A DNA stretch of 64,000 nucleotides from Xanthomonas sp. (lineage in GTDB: Bacteria > Pseudomonadota > Gammaproteobacteria > Xanthomonadales > Xanthomonadaceae), in the NCBI RefSeq assembly GCF_017163755.1, contig NZ_JAFIWC010000001.1, forward strand, positions 310,001-374,000. The letters are read 5' to 3'. Position numbers and translations under genes: made by a program. The notes under the pieces were generated by a model that was not told where the DNA came from, ran no database searches, and saw only the letters and a list, made by a program, of their open reading frames with translations. Of this stretch, positions 27,216-38,287 are shown piece after piece; the first letter of the stretch is position 1; the number at the start of each line of letters is the position of its first letter.

Positions 27216-28229
27216 CTAAGCCCGGGTCATGCTCGAATCGCGCACGACCAGAACCGGGGTAAGGGTTTGCCTGCGCCCGTCGTCGGCGCCGGGGTGGTCG
27301 ATCAGTTGCAGCAACCGACCCATCGCCTGCTCGCCGAGGCCGGCGATGCTGACGTGCATCGTGGTGAGGGACGGGTGAACGAAACGCGCCAGCGGGATGT
27401 CGTCGAAACCGGCCAGGGCGATGTCCTGCGGCACGCGCACGCCGGCCTGCGCGAACGCGTACAGGCAGCCGAGCGCGGTCATGTCGTTGGCGGCGAACAC
27501 CGCATCGGGCAGCGCGCCGGCCTGCAGCATCGCCTGGCCGGCGCGATAGCCGGAGGCTTCGTCGAAATCGCCCGGGAACTCCTGCGCCTGCGCCGCCACG
27601 CCGTGGCGCACGAGGGTGTCGCGGAACCCGCGCAGGCGTTCGCGCGCATCGAAGTTCAGTTCCGGGCCGCCGATGAAGGCGATGCGCCGGTGCCCCATCG
27701 CCAGCAGGTGCTCGGTCATCGCCACCGCGCCGGCATGGTCGTCGATGCTCAGCACGGGATAGCCGCCATCGGGCAGGTGCGTGTTGATCAGCACCGTCGG
27801 CAACGCCTGCGGCAGGTTGTCGGTGAGGAAGCCGGGGCGCTCGGCGTACGGCGACAGCACCAGCAGGCCGTCCACGCGCCCGCGCATCGCGCGCAGCGCG
27901 CGCCCCTGCTCTTCCGGGTCGCCGTGGTAGCTGGACACCAGCAGGTGCTGGCGGCGCGCGCGCGCCGCGCCGTCGATGCCGCGGATCAGCTCGGAGAAGA
28001 ACTCGCCATACAGGTCCGGCAGCACCACGCCCAGGGTCTGGGTGCGGCGGCTGCTGAGGCTGCGCGCGGCCGCGTGCGGGCTGTAGCGCAGGCGGTCGGC
28101 GACCTCCAGCACCAGCTTGCGCACCGGCTCGGCCACGTTCTCGTGGCCGTTGAGCGCACGCGACACCGTCGCGACCGACACATTGGCCTCGCGGGCGACA
28201 TCCTTGATGGTTACCGCACTCTTCGCCAT
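27216..28229 (-). CDS. LacI-family transcriptional regulator
   Basis: A 337-residue repressor with a LacI helix-turn-helix (residues 7-55: TIKDVAREANVSVATVSRAL, hinge SPHAAARSLSSRRTQTLGVV) and a periplasmic-binding-protein-like effector domain (about 65-330) with VFAANDMTALGCLYAFAQAG and LAGFDDIPLARFVHPSLTTM. It lies at the head of the carbohydrate locus. Operators of one consensus before its own start and before the GH144-like gene suggest that it autoregulates and represses the enzyme/importer operon until an oligosaccharide binds. Confidence 0.93.
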   Translation of the reverse strand: MAKSAVTIKDVAREANVSVATVSRALNGHENVAEPVRKLVLEVADRLRYSPHAAARSLSSRRTQTLGVVLPDLYGEFFSELIRGIDGAARARRQHLLVSSYHGDPEEQGRALRAMRGRVDGLLVLSPYAERPGFLTDNLPQALPTVLINTHLPDGGYPVLSIDDHAGAVAMTEHLLAMGHRRIAFIGGPELNFDARERLRGFRDTLVRHGVAAQAQEFPGDFDEASGYRAGQAMLQAGALPDAVFAANDMTALGCLYAFAQAGVRVPQDIALAGFDDIPLARFVHPSLTTMHVSIAGLGEQAMGRLLQLIDHPGADDGRRQTLTPVLVVRDSSMTRA

Positions 28230-28273
28230 CGTGCCGCCCTCCGCGGCAGAGACATTGAGAAACTGGCGCGGAC

Positions 28274-28287
28274 TGTAATCGTTTTCA
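28274..28287. promoter_or_regulatory. LacI-type operator before the lacI gene
   Basis: TGTAATCGTTTTCA differs in one position from the operator at 24027-24040. It lies 45 bases before the lacI start, inside an AT-rich promoter region (28290-28340), and fits autoregulation. Confidence 0.7.
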
Positions 28288-28475
28288 CATCAAGGCAGAA
28301 GCCTTTTGTTATTTTTTAAGCAAATTCCTTTATATTCATACACTTGCCGATATAGGAATTCGCCGCGATCATGATGCGGCGCAACAAAAATCGGATTATC
28401 TATGCGCTGATGGCGCGTTCGGAGCCCCGCGGGACAACCGGGGACAGGACACCGGCTTGATCCCGCGCGGGCGGA

Positions 28476-28519
28476 CTAGGGCCTGTTAACGCTCTCGGGA
28501 TAGCCTCAACAGACCCTAG
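28476..28519. repeat. Inverted repeat overlapping the bolA stop codon
   Basis: CTAGGGCCTGTT and AACAGACCCTAG form a 12-base inverted repeat with one G-U pair and a 20-base loop. The right arm contains the bolA stop codon. It looks like a dispersed palindrome or a small mobile remnant, and could act as a 3' mRNA structure for bolA. Confidence 0.6.
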
Positions 28520-28800
28520 GGTGTCCGGCCCGGCGCTTCGGCCTTGATCGACAAGGCATGGATGTCGGTCTGCATCATCTCGCCCAGCGCGGCGTAGACC
28601 GCGCGATGCCGCGCCAGCGGCGCCATGCCGGCGAAGGCGGCGCTGACGATCACCACATTGAAGTGTCCGCGCCCGTCGCGTGCGCCGGCGTGGCCGGCAT
28701 GGCGGTGGCTGTCGTCCTCGACCTCCAGCGCCTGCGGCGCGAACGCCGCCTGCAGCGCGGCGCGGATGCGCTCGACCCGGTCGATGGCAAGCCCGCTCAT
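28516..28800 (-). CDS. bolA: BolA-family protein
   Basis: A 94-residue BolA-like protein. The family works with monothiol glutaredoxins in iron-sulfur cluster handling and influences cell shape and stress responses. Typical features are [39 protein letters not shown] and [20 protein letters not shown]. The start overlaps the stop of the YciI-like gene by ATGA, so the two are co-translated. Confidence 0.93.
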   Translation of the reverse strand: MSGLAIDRVERIRAALQAAFAPQALEVEDDSHRHAGHAGARDGRGHFNVVIVSAAFAGMAPLARHRAVYAALGEMMQTDIHALSIKAEAPGRTP

Positions 28801-29096
28801 GGCAGCGTCTTGCGGAACGGCCGCACCTCGACCCGCGCGTACACGCCGGCGGCCACGTACGGATCGTCGTCGGCCCAGGCTTGCGCCTCGGCCAGCGAGC
28901 TGAACTCGGCCACGATCAGGCTGCCGCTGTAGCCGGCCGCGCCCGGATCCTCGGCGTCGATCGCCGGGCACGGCCCGGCCAGCAGCAGGCGTCCGGCGTC
29001 CTTCAGCGCCAGCAGCCGGGCCATGTGCGGCGGGCGCGCGGCCAGCCGCCGCTGCAGCACATCGGCCCCGTCGTAGCCCTGGATCACGTACCACAT
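28797..29096 (-). CDS. YciI-family protein
   Basis: A 99-residue YciI-like protein with a ferredoxin-like fold: [19 protein letters not shown], then [40 protein letters not shown] and [19 protein letters not shown]. The conserved His after RPP and the DDPY motif match the family, which is proposed to be enzymatic but has no firm function. The start at 29096 has AGG 8-11 bases upstream. A TAGAAT hexamer at 29135-29140 (minus strand) may be its -10. Operon with bolA. Confidence 0.9.
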   Translation of the reverse strand: MWYVIQGYDGADVLQRRLAARPPHMARLLALKDAGRLLLAGPCPAIDAEDPGAAGYSGSLIVAEFSSLAEAQAWADDDPYVAAGVYARVEVRPFRKTLP

Positions 29097-29458
29097 GCCG
29101 TCACCTGCCTTGCTTCGCGTATGAACCTGGGCCAATTCTAGCGCCACGGCGCTGGACACCGACCCGGCCGGCGCATTACCCTTGGCGACATTGCACGCGG
29201 CCGGATGCAGCGGCCCGTCGGTTTAACGGCTTCCCTGCCCTTCCGACGATCGATTCGCTGCCTGACACCGCCCGCGCAGACGACCTCCTCAGCTGTTCCG
29301 TCGCCGCAACGCTCATGCGGCGTACGCCTTGTGTCTTGTTGAAGTGTGGATCGCGTTGCCGGGACGACGCGACAAGAACCGCAGTACCGCAGGCAAGGCG
29401 CCGCGCCGGATCGCACCTGCCCGGGCCTTCGCTACCGCAATACCCTGATGTCGAACTG
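29097..29458. other. Divergent intergenic region yciI-like / scpA
   Basis: About 360 bases between divergent genes. It must hold both promoters. A minus-strand TAGAAT is visible at 29135-29140; no clear promoter is seen for scpA. No gene is supported here. Confidence 0.5.
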
Positions 29459-30364
29459 ATGACCTCCGAACTCGCGCACGACGCGAACCCGCCAATCCAG
29501 CCCGCCTCTCCGCAGCAGCAGGAAATGCCGCTGGCGGTGGTGCATGGGCAAGCGGTCCTGCAGATCCCGCAGGATCTGTACATCCCGCCGGATGCGCTGG
29601 AAGTCATCCTCGATGCGTTCGAAGGCCCGCTGGACCTGCTGCTGTACCTGATCCGCCGGCAGAACCTGGACATCCTCGACATCCCCGTCGCCGAGATCAC
29701 CCGGCAGTACGTGGACTACATCAACGTGATGCAGGAGCTGCGCTTCGAACTGGCGGCCGAATACCTGGTGATGGCCGCGATCCTGGCCGAGATCAAGTCG
29801 CGGATGCTGCTGCCGCGGCCGCCGGTGCAGGAAGGCGAGGAAGCCGACCCGCGCGCCGAGCTGGTGCGCCGCCTGCAGGAGTACGAACGTTTCAAGCAGG
29901 CGGCCGAGGACCTGGACGCGCTGCCGCGGCAGGACCGCGACACCACGCCGGTGCAGGCGCACGTGCCGGACCGCGCCGCGGTGAAACTGCCGCCGCCGGT
30001 GGAACTGAAGGAGATGCTGCTGGCGCTGTACGACGTGCTCAAGCGCGCCGAGCTGTTCAGCGGCCACGCGATCAAGCGCGAGGCGCTGAGCGTGCGGCAG
30101 CGGATGGGCGATGTGCTCAGCCGCCTGGACGACGGCCGCTTCTATCGGTTCGAGTCGCTGTTCACCGCCGAGGAAGGCAAGCTCGGCGTGCTGGTCACCT
30201 TCCTGGCGCTGCTGGAACTGGCCAAGGAACAGCTGCTGGACATCGTCCAGGAAGCGCCGCTGGCGCCGATCTACGTCAAGTCGCTGGCGCTGGGCAACAC
30301 CAACGAGCCGCTGCAGTTCAACAGCGAGTTCGACGACAGCGACGCCGCCAACGACCCCAACTGA
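29459..30364 (+). CDS. scpA: Segregation and condensation protein A
   Basis: A 301-residue kleisin subunit of the SMC-ScpAB condensin. The N-terminal helical domain holds FEGPLDLLLYLIRRQNLDIL and IPVAEITRQYVDYINVMQEL, which bind the SMC neck; the C-terminal winged helix (about 215-285) would bind the other head. No Shine-Dalgarno sequence precedes ATG 29459, and an internal ATG at residue 23 (MPLAVVHG) is an alternative. It is followed 21 bases later by scpB. Confidence 0.93.
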   Translation: MTSELAHDANPPIQPASPQQQEMPLAVVHGQAVLQIPQDLYIPPDALEVILDAFEGPLDLLLYLIRRQNLDILDIPVAEITRQYVDYINVMQELRFELAAEYLVMAAILAEIKSRMLLPRPPVQEGEEADPRAELVRRLQEYERFKQAAEDLDALPRQDRDTTPVQAHVPDRAAVKLPPPVELKEMLLALYDVLKRAELFSGHAIKREALSVRQRMGDVLSRLDDGRFYRFESLFTAEEGKLGVLVTFLALLELAKEQLLDIVQEAPLAPIYVKSLALGNTNEPLQFNSEFDDSDAANDPN

Positions 30365-30385
30365 GTCCACGAAGACCCACTACGC

Positions 30386-31343
<958 letters not shown>

Positions 31344-31351
<8 letters not shown>

Positions 31352-32915
31352 CACCTCCCGCAAGCTGTCGTTGAACAAGCTTTCGCTCAAGCGCGACAGC
31401 GCTGCCGAGCAGCCGAAACTGGAAGAACGCCTGCACAAGGTCCTGGCGCAGGCCGGACTGGGCTCGCGCCGCGCGCTGGAACAGCGCATCGCCGACGGCC
31501 TGGTCAAGGTCAACGGCGAAGTCGCGCAGACCGGCATGTCGGTCAAGAGCGGCGACAAGATCGAGCTCGACGGCCGCAGCTTCGTCGCCAGCGCGCTGAC
31601 CGAGCCGTCGCGGATCCTGATCTACAACAAGCCCGAAGGCGAAGTGACCACGCGCGAGGATCCCGAAGGCCGCCCGACCATCTTCGAGGCGCTGCCGGCG
31701 CTGAAGGGCGCGCGCTGGATCGCGATCGGCCGCCTGGACATCAACACCACCGGCCTGCTGCTGCTCACCACCGATGGCGAGCTGGCCAACGCGATGATGC
31801 ATCCGTCCTACGAGATCGAGCGCGAGTACGTGGTGCGCGTGCGCGCCCCGGAAGGCCAGGAGAACGTGCCGGACAACCTGGTCGACCGCCTCGCCCGCGG
31901 CGTGGCGCTGGAGGACGGCCCGGCCAAGTTCGACGAGATCGAGCGCATCGGCGGCACCGACTCGCACGACTGGTTCCGCGTGGTGGTCAAGGAAGGCCGC
32001 AACCGCGAAGTGCGGCGCCTGTGGGAATCGCAGGGCTGCCAGGTCAGCCGGCTCAAGCGCACCCGCTACGGCAAGGTGTCGCTGCCGCGCGAACTGCTGC
32101 GCGGGCAGTCGATGGAGCTGCCGCTGGACAAGGTCGAGGCGCTGCGCGCCGAACTGAAGCTGGAGGAAGGCGCGCCGTCGGCGCTGACCCTGCAGCCGGT
32201 GATCGGCCAGCGCAAGGCGGCCAAGGCCACGGTGCAGGTCGGCCGCGGCGGCAACGCCTACGTCAACGGCCACAACGTCGCCGACGAAGGCCGCGAGCTG
32301 CGCCGCTTCGACAACTTCCGCGAGGACCGCGGCCGCGGCCGCGGCGGCAAGAAGCCGCACGGCGGACTGACCGTCAGCGGCGAGATGGCGGCCAAGCAGG
32401 CGCAGAAGCCGTTCAAGCAGCGCAACCCGAAGGGGCCCAAGCCGCTGCCGGACGGCAACCCGGCCGCGTTCCGCACCTGGTACGTGCCCGAAGGCGTCAG
32501 CACCGGCCCGACCGGCCACCGCAACGCCGGTCCCGGCCCCGGCCGTGGCGGCCAGGGTCAGGGCCAGGGCCGTCCCTACGGCAAGCCGCGTCCGGCCGGT
32601 GGCGGTGCCGCCGGTCAGGGCGCCGGACAGGGCCGCGCACAAGGCCAGGGCCAGCGCAAGGCGCATCCGTACGGGCATCCGGGCAATGCGCCGAGCTTCC
32701 CGTCCGATCACGCCAACCCGGGCTTCAGCCCCTACGGCGCCGCGCCGCGCAGCGCGCGTCCGGCCGGCGGCCGTCCCGACGGCGGCCAGAAGCGCGGCCC
32801 CGGTCCCGGTGGGCGCGCACCCAGTGGTCGTCCGGGCGGACGCCCCGGCGGCAACCGCCCGGGTGGCGGCGGCAACCGCTCCGGCGGCGGCAATCGCGGC
32901 CCGCAGGGCGGCTGA
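31344..32915 (+). CDS. rluB: 23S rRNA pseudouridine synthase B
   Basis: A 523-residue pseudouridine synthase of the RsuA family, expected to modify U2605 of 23S rRNA. An S4 RNA-binding domain (about 26-85: LEERLHKVLAQAGLGSRRAL) precedes the catalytic domain with GRLDINTTGLLLLTTDG (Asp132). From about residue 300 the protein is a long disordered Gly/Arg/Gln/Pro-rich tail with RGRGRGGKK, GGQGQGQGRP and many RPGG repeats. E. coli RluB is about 290 residues. The tail probably binds RNA. It overlaps scpB by 8 bases and ends in a clear terminator. Confidence 0.93.
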
Positions 32916-32953
32916 TCGCGCCGGGCCACGGCGGCAAAGACAATAAAGACAAA

Positions 32954-32981
32954 GGGCGTCCCCGCAACGGGACGCCCTTTT
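32954..32981 (+). terminator. Intrinsic terminator of scpA-scpB-rluB
   Basis: A perfect GGGCGTCCC/GGGACGCCC 9-bp stem, 6-base loop and TTTT tail. Confidence 0.92.
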
Positions 32982-33129
32982 CATTGGCGGGCCTTTTGCC
33001 GGCGGGGCGTTCTACAACCACCATCGCGCGCGCGAGGCACCGGTCGCTGTACGCCGGCGGGGAGAAGCCATATCCTGCGCGCTCCGCCACCCCCGTCGTG
33101 CGACGGCCGGCCCACTTTCAGGACCCACC

Positions 33130-33822
33130 ATGTCACGGAAGATACTGTTTCCCCTGCTGATCGCCGCCGTGCTGAGCCTGGGCGCCTGCAAGAAGGTGCA
33201 GGAAGAAATGGCCGCGGCGCAGAACCCCTATCCGAAGAGCTCGCCGCTGCACGCGCCGTTCGACCGCATGGTGCGCAAGCTGGTCAACGATCCGCGCTAC
33301 ATGGCGCTGCTCAAGCAGGGCGACAAGGCGCAGGCGCAGACGGCCGGGTTCGAGCTGGCGCAGAAGGGCATCGCGCGGCTGGACGCCGCGGCGCTGGAGC
33401 AGCGCCTGAAGATCATCGCCGCGGTCACCGAGGCCGCGCCGGTGGCGCAGTGCGCGGTGCTGGCGCGCGGCGGCGACGCCAAGAACGCGCAGGCGATGAG
33501 CGATGCGATGCTGCAGGGCCTGGAACGCCTGCCGCCGGCGCAGATCGACGCCTGGTTCGACATCTCCTTCCAGGCCACCGACGCGCAGCTGAGCCAGCGC
33601 CCGCCGCAGCCGGTGGCGCCGGCGCAGGTCGAAGCGGCGATGGGCAAGCTGATCACCGCCCTGCCCGGCGAACAGCAGCAGCGCCTGGCACGGGTGCTGC
33701 CGCAGATCGCCAGCGCCAGCGACGAGGACGCCTGCTGGGCCGCGCGCACGCTGTACCGCGAGGCGCTGGCGATGGACCAGCCGACCCGCGGCCAACTGGC
33801 CTGGCTGTTCGCGCAGCAATAA
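33130..33822 (+). CDS. Lipoprotein of unknown function
   Basis: A 230-residue lipoprotein with signal MSRKILFPLLIAAVLSLGAC (Cys20 lipidated). The mature part is alpha-helical: an Ala/Gln-rich stretch, then HAPFDRMVRKLVNDPRYMAL, and two cysteines (about 107 and 202) that may form a disulfide. I do not recognise a family. It stands alone between the rluB terminator and a convergent secreted-protein gene. Confidence 0.8.
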   Translation: MSRKILFPLLIAAVLSLGACKKVQEEMAAAQNPYPKSSPLHAPFDRMVRKLVNDPRYMALLKQGDKAQAQTAGFELAQKGIARLDAAALEQRLKIIAAVTEAAPVAQCAVLARGGDAKNAQAMSDAMLQGLERLPPAQIDAWFDISFQATDAQLSQRPPQPVAPAQVEAAMGKLITALPGEQQQRLARVLPQIASASDEDACWAARTLYREALAMDQPTRGQLAWLFAQQ

Positions 33823-33953
33823 CCGCGGTGCGGGACGACGGGCTCCCGGGCGCATGCGCGCACGGGAAACCGTCATGCCGGCACGGCCCTGCTTCGTTCC
33901 GATAGACCGCCAACGCCGAGGACGCGCCACCGCAAAACGGCGCGCCCGTTGGC

Positions 33954-34388
33954 TCAGCGCCGCTCGATGGTGAAGCCGCCGACCGCCACGCCCAGGTCCC
34001 AGCCCTTGCCGGTGCCGGCCAGCGCCAGCGAGATATCGCCCTTGGTCATCACCTGCGCATCGGACGACTTCACCGCGCCGGCGTGGGCGCCGGCCACGAC
34101 GTAGGTGCCGAACAGGTCGTTGAGCGTGTAGGCGCCGGTGAAGCGCCCGCGGCCGTCGACGATCTTGGACTTGCCCACGCTCAAGCCGCCGCCCTTGCTG
34201 CTTATCTTGACCGGGATGCTGGCGCCGTTGTCGCAGGTGATGGTGCCGGTGCCCGAGGCGGTCTTGTAGAACGCCGACCAGCCGGACAGGGTGAAGCGCA
34301 ACTGGCAGTCGATGTTGCCGGCGGCATGCGCTTGCGGCACGAGGGCGAGGCCGGCGAGCAGCGCGGCGGTGGTCAACAGCTTGTTCAT
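33954..34388 (-). CDS. Small secreted beta-rich protein
   Basis: A 144-residue secreted protein with a signal peptide (MNKLLTTAALLAGLALVPQA, cleaved at HAAG). The mature part holds two cysteines (DCQL, ITCDNGA), many Gly/Ser/Thr residues and short repeated strands such as GTGTITCDNGASIPVKISSK and GKGWDLGVAVGGFTIERR. This suggests a periplasmic beta-barrel or beta-sandwich. Function unknown. Confidence 0.8.
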   Translation of the reverse strand: MNKLLTTAALLAGLALVPQAHAAGNIDCQLRFTLSGWSAFYKTASGTGTITCDNGASIPVKISSKGGGLSVGKSKIVDGRGRFTGAYTLNDLFGTYVVAGAHAGAVKSSDAQVMTKGDISLALAGTGKGWDLGVAVGGFTIERR

Positions 34389-34480
34389 GGCGCAGTTCCT
34401 GCGGATGTGAAAACCGCGCCGAGCGTAGCAGCGCCGCGCGCACGGCGGCGTGGCGAAAACGCCTGCCGGAACGGCGGCGT

Positions 34481-35317
34481 TCAGCGATCGGCGTTGGCGC
34501 CGCCGAGGGTGAACGCATCGGCGTCGAGCATCGCCGGGAAGCGCTCGCGGTGCGCCGCCAGCGCCGCTGCCGAGATCGTGGTGGTGACCACCTGCTCGCG
34601 CTCGCGGATCTCCACCTGCGGCTGGCCGAGGAAGTCGATCACCGCGCTGTCGCCGGCATAGTGCAGGTCGTTGCCGTCCACGCCGACGCGGTTGACCGCC
34701 GCGACATAGCACAGGTTCTCGATCGCGCGCGCGCGCAGCAGGGTTTTCCACGGGTAGGCGCGCGCCGACGGCCAGTTGGCGACGAAGATCTGCAGGTCGA
34801 AGTCCAGTTGGCCCGGGCGCTCGACGTCGTAGCGGTTGCGGCAGAACACCGGGAAGCGCAGGTCGTAGCAGACCTGCGGATTGATCCGCCAGCCCTTCCA
34901 CTCCACGCTCAGCCGCTCGCGCCCGGCGGCGTAGCGTTGGTGCTCGTTGGCATAGCGGAACAGATGGCGCTTGTCGTAGTACTGCAGCGCGCCGTCCGGC
35001 GTGGCCCACAGCAAGCGGTTGAACACCCTGGCCGCGCCGTCGTCGCCGGGCACGCGCAACTGCACGCTGCCGGTCACCGCCGCGCCCAGCTTGGCCGCCT
35101 GATCGCGGACCCAGGCCACGGTCGGCCCGTCCATGCCCTCGGCCTTGTCGATGGCCTCGTTGGAGAAACCGCTGGTGAAGGTCTCCGGCAGGATCACCAG
35201 ATCGGTCGCGCCGGCCAGCGGCGCCAGCAACGCGCCGTAGTAGTCGCGATTGCCGGCCGGATCGTGCCAGCGGGTGGCGCCTTGGATCAGGGAGACGCGC
35301 AGGTCGATGGGGTGCAT
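34481..35317 (-). CDS. Omega-amidase of the nitrilase superfamily (YafV-like)
   Basis: A 278-residue carbon-nitrogen hydrolase with the Glu-Lys-Cys triad visible as LPETFTSGF, YYDKRHLFR and PQVCYDLRFP. The closest type is YafV, which hydrolyses 2-oxoglutaramate and related omega-amides. Next to it lies a glutamine/methionine-type aminotransferase, so the pair fits the glutamine transaminase/omega-amidase route of methionine salvage: the transaminase makes methionine from its keto acid using glutamine and this enzyme removes the 2-oxoglutaramate formed. The two are transcribed in the same direction, separated by a large palindrome. Confidence 0.88.
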   Translation of the reverse strand: MHPIDLRVSLIQGATRWHDPAGNRDYYGALLAPLAGATDLVILPETFTSGFSNEAIDKAEGMDGPTVAWVRDQAAKLGAAVTGSVQLRVPGDDGAARVFNRLLWATPDGALQYYDKRHLFRYANEHQRYAAGRERLSVEWKGWRINPQVCYDLRFPVFCRNRYDVERPGQLDFDLQIFVANWPSARAYPWKTLLRARAIENLCYVAAVNRVGVDGNDLHYAGDSAVIDFLGQPQVEIREREQVVTTTISAAALAAHRERFPAMLDADAFTLGGANADR

Positions 35318-35343
35318 GGAGAGTGTCCGGAGGTTTGAAGGAG

Positions 35344-35440
35344 CGGGACCGGGGACCAGGGACCAGGGACCCGGAAAATCAAGAGCGAAGACCGGCAGCT
35401 TTTGCTCTTCCGGGTCCCCGGTCCCTGGTCCCCGGTCCCG
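35344..35440. repeat. Long palindrome of GGGACC-type units
   Basis: The left arm (35344-35374) and right arm (35410-35440) are nearly perfect inverted 31-base repeats built from short units such as GGGACCA and GGGGACC. The 35-base loop itself has AAGAGC/GCTCTT. It lies between the aminotransferase and omega-amidase genes and would form a very long RNA hairpin. A related element built on GGGACTC lies at 39666-39766. Confidence 0.85.
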
Positions 35441-35448
35441 GCGACTCG

Positions 35449-36597
35449 TCAGAGCCGCCGCAATCGTTCGATCGCCGCGTCCAGCGTCGCCTCGTTCTTG
35501 GCGAAGCACAGCCGCGCCAGGCGTTGGCCCTGGGGCGGGCTGTCGTAGAACGGCGACAGCGGGATCGCCGCCACGCCCTTCTCCACCGTCAGCCATTTCA
35601 CGAACTCGGTGTCGGGCAGGTCGCTGACCGCCGAGTAGTCGACCAGCTGGAAATAGCCGCCCGGCACCGGCAGCGGCGTGAGCCGGGTGCCCAGCAGCTG
35701 TTCGCGGAAGCGGTCGCGCTTGGCCTGGTAGAACGCGCCGAGCTGCTCGTCGTGTTCGGGCTCGTCGTGGATCATCGCCGCGAAGGCGTGCTGCGCCGGG
35801 CCGAAGCTGGCGAAGGTGTTGTACTGGTGGACCTTGCGGAACTCCGCGCTCAGCGCCGGCGGCGCGATCGCGTAGCCGATCTTCCAGCCGGTGCAGTGGT
35901 AGGTCTTGCCGAAGCTGGAGATGACGAACGCGCGCTCGCGCAGCTCCGGCCAGCGCAGCACCGATTCGTGGCGGCGGCCGTCGAATACGATGTGCTCGTA
36001 GACCTCGTCGGAGATCAGGAAGATGTCGCTGCCGCGCAGCAGCCCGGCGACGGCCTGCATGTCCTCGGCGCCGAACATCGCGCCGGACGGGTTGTGCGGG
36101 CTGTTGATCATCAGCAGCCGCGTGCGCGGGGTGATCGCCGCGCGCACCCGCTCCCAGTCCACCGCGAAGGTCCGCGGGTCCAGCGGCACGTGCACCGCGC
36201 GCGCGCCGGCCAGGTCGATCGCCGGCTCGTAGCTGTCGTAGGCCGGGTCCAGCACGATCACCTCCTCGCCCGGCCGCACCACCGCGTGGATGGCGTTGAA
36301 CAGCGCCTCGGTGGCGCCGCTGGTGACGGTGACCTCGGTGTCGGCATCGACCTGCGCGCCGTAGCAGCGCAGCGCCTTGCCGGCGATCGCCTGGCGCAGC
36401 GCCGGCACCCCGGTCATCGGCGGGTACTGGTTGTGGCCCTCGCGCATCGCCCGCTGCAGCGCCTCGATCAGCCGCGGCGGCACCGCGAAGTCGGGAAAGC
36501 CCTGGCCCAGGTTGACCGCGCCGTGTTCGGCGGCCAGTTGCGACATCACGGTGAAGATGGTGGTGCCCACCTTGGGCAGCTTGGTCTGCGGGTGCAT
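35449..36597 (-). CDS. Methionine/glutamine aminotransferase (YbdL/KAT-II type)
   Basis: A 382-residue PLP-dependent class I aminotransferase. The PLP lysine lies in [20 protein letters not shown]. Other marks are [45 protein letters not shown] and [12 protein letters not shown]. This subgroup transaminates methionine, glutamine and aromatic amino acids. With the downstream omega-amidase it probably completes methionine salvage from 4-methylthio-2-oxobutyrate. The start at 36597 precedes [15 protein letters not shown], the conserved N-terminus. Confidence 0.92.
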   Translation of the reverse strand: MHPQTKLPKVGTTIFTVMSQLAAEHGAVNLGQGFPDFAVPPRLIEALQRAMREGHNQYPPMTGVPALRQAIAGKALRCYGAQVDADTEVTVTSGATEALFNAIHAVVRPGEEVIVLDPAYDSYEPAIDLAGARAVHVPLDPRTFAVDWERVRAAITPRTRLLMINSPHNPSGAMFGAEDMQAVAGLLRGSDIFLISDEVYEHIVFDGRRHESVLRWPELRERAFVISSFGKTYHCTGWKIGYAIAPPALSAEFRKVHQYNTFASFGPAQHAFAAMIHDEPEHDEQLGAFYQAKRDRFREQLLGTRLTPLPVPGGYFQLVDYSAVSDLPDTEFVKWLTVEKGVAAIPLSPFYDSPPQGQRLARLCFAKNEATLDAAIERLRRL

Positions 36598-36818
36598 GCG
36601 TCCGGTACGGGGAACGGAAAACGCCGAGTGTACGCAAAGCCGGCCGCCGGCGATGCCGCGCCCGGCCGCAAAACAGCGTCCTGCCTGGCATCGCCGGCCA
36701 CGGTCCACCGCCACGCTCGCGCAGCCGCGCCGCGGCGCTGGCCGCGCATGCCGATACAATGCGCGCTCCCTGGCCTCGCCCTGCCCCGCCCCGGTCGTGC
36801 GACCGCGGCTCTACGCCG

Positions 36819-37462
<644 letters not shown>

Positions 37463-37466
<4 letters not shown>

Positions 37467-38158
37467 GCCTGGCCGCCCCGCTACCTTCGCTGTGGCAGGC
37501 CACCCGCGCGCTGCTGCTGCGCGACCTGCGGTTGCTGTGGCGGCGCCGCGGCGACGCGCTGCAGCCGGCGCTGTTCGCGCTGCTGATCGTGGCGCTGTTC
37601 GCGCTGGCGCTGGGCAACCGGCCGCGGCTGCTCGGCGAGGTCGCCGGCGCGGCGCTGTGGCTGGCGGTGCTGCTGGCCGGGCTGCTGGCGCTGGACAGCC
37701 TGTTCCGCGGCGACGCCGAGGACGGCTCGCTGGAGCAATGGCTGCTGGCGCCGGTGCCGCTGGCCTGGCTGGTGCTGGTGCGGGTGCTGCTGCACTGGCT
37801 GACCACCGCGCTGCCGCTGATCGTGGCGGTGCCGCTGCTGGGCGAATTGCTGCACCTGCCGCATGACCGCATGCCGGTCCTGCTGGCATCGTTGGCGCTC
37901 GGCACGCCGCTGCTGAGCCTGCTCGGCGCGGTGGTGGCGGCGCTGACGGTGAGCATGAAGCGCGCGGGGATCCTGGTCGCGCTGCTGGCGTTGCCGCTGT
38001 ACGTGCCGGTGCTGGTGTTCGGCGCCGGCAGCGTCGCGGCCAGCGCGCAGGGGCTGGATCCGGGCGGCGGGTTGCTGCTGCTGGCGGCCGGGCTGGTCGC
38101 CGGCCTGGTGCTGGCGCCGCTGGCCGCGGCGGCGGCGATCCGCATTTCGTTGAGCTGA
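37463..38158 (+). CDS. ccmB: Haem exporter permease CcmB
   Basis: This 231-residue membrane protein has six predicted helices. It begins [20 protein letters not shown] and contains [20 protein letters not shown], a CcmB hallmark. It partners CcmA and CcmC. Its start overlaps the ccmA stop by 4 bases. A gap of about 130 bases then separates it from ccmC. Confidence 0.95.
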
Positions 38159-38274
38159 CCGGTCGCGGCGCCGCTGCGCCGGCCGGCTCGCCGGAGCGGA
38201 CCGCTGCCGCCGCGCTTGGTCTATTGTGGAACCGTTGTCGCCGCACCGAAGCAGAACGCAAGCCTCCCGCCCGC

Positions 38275-38280
38275 TAGAAT
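38275..38280 (+). promoter_or_regulatory. Candidate internal -10 before ccmC
   Basis: TAGAAT ends 7 bases before the ccmC ATG inside the ccmB-ccmC gap. No convincing -35 is seen. It could give a leaderless internal transcript starting at ccmC. Confidence 0.35.
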
Positions 38281-38287
38281 CGTCCGC

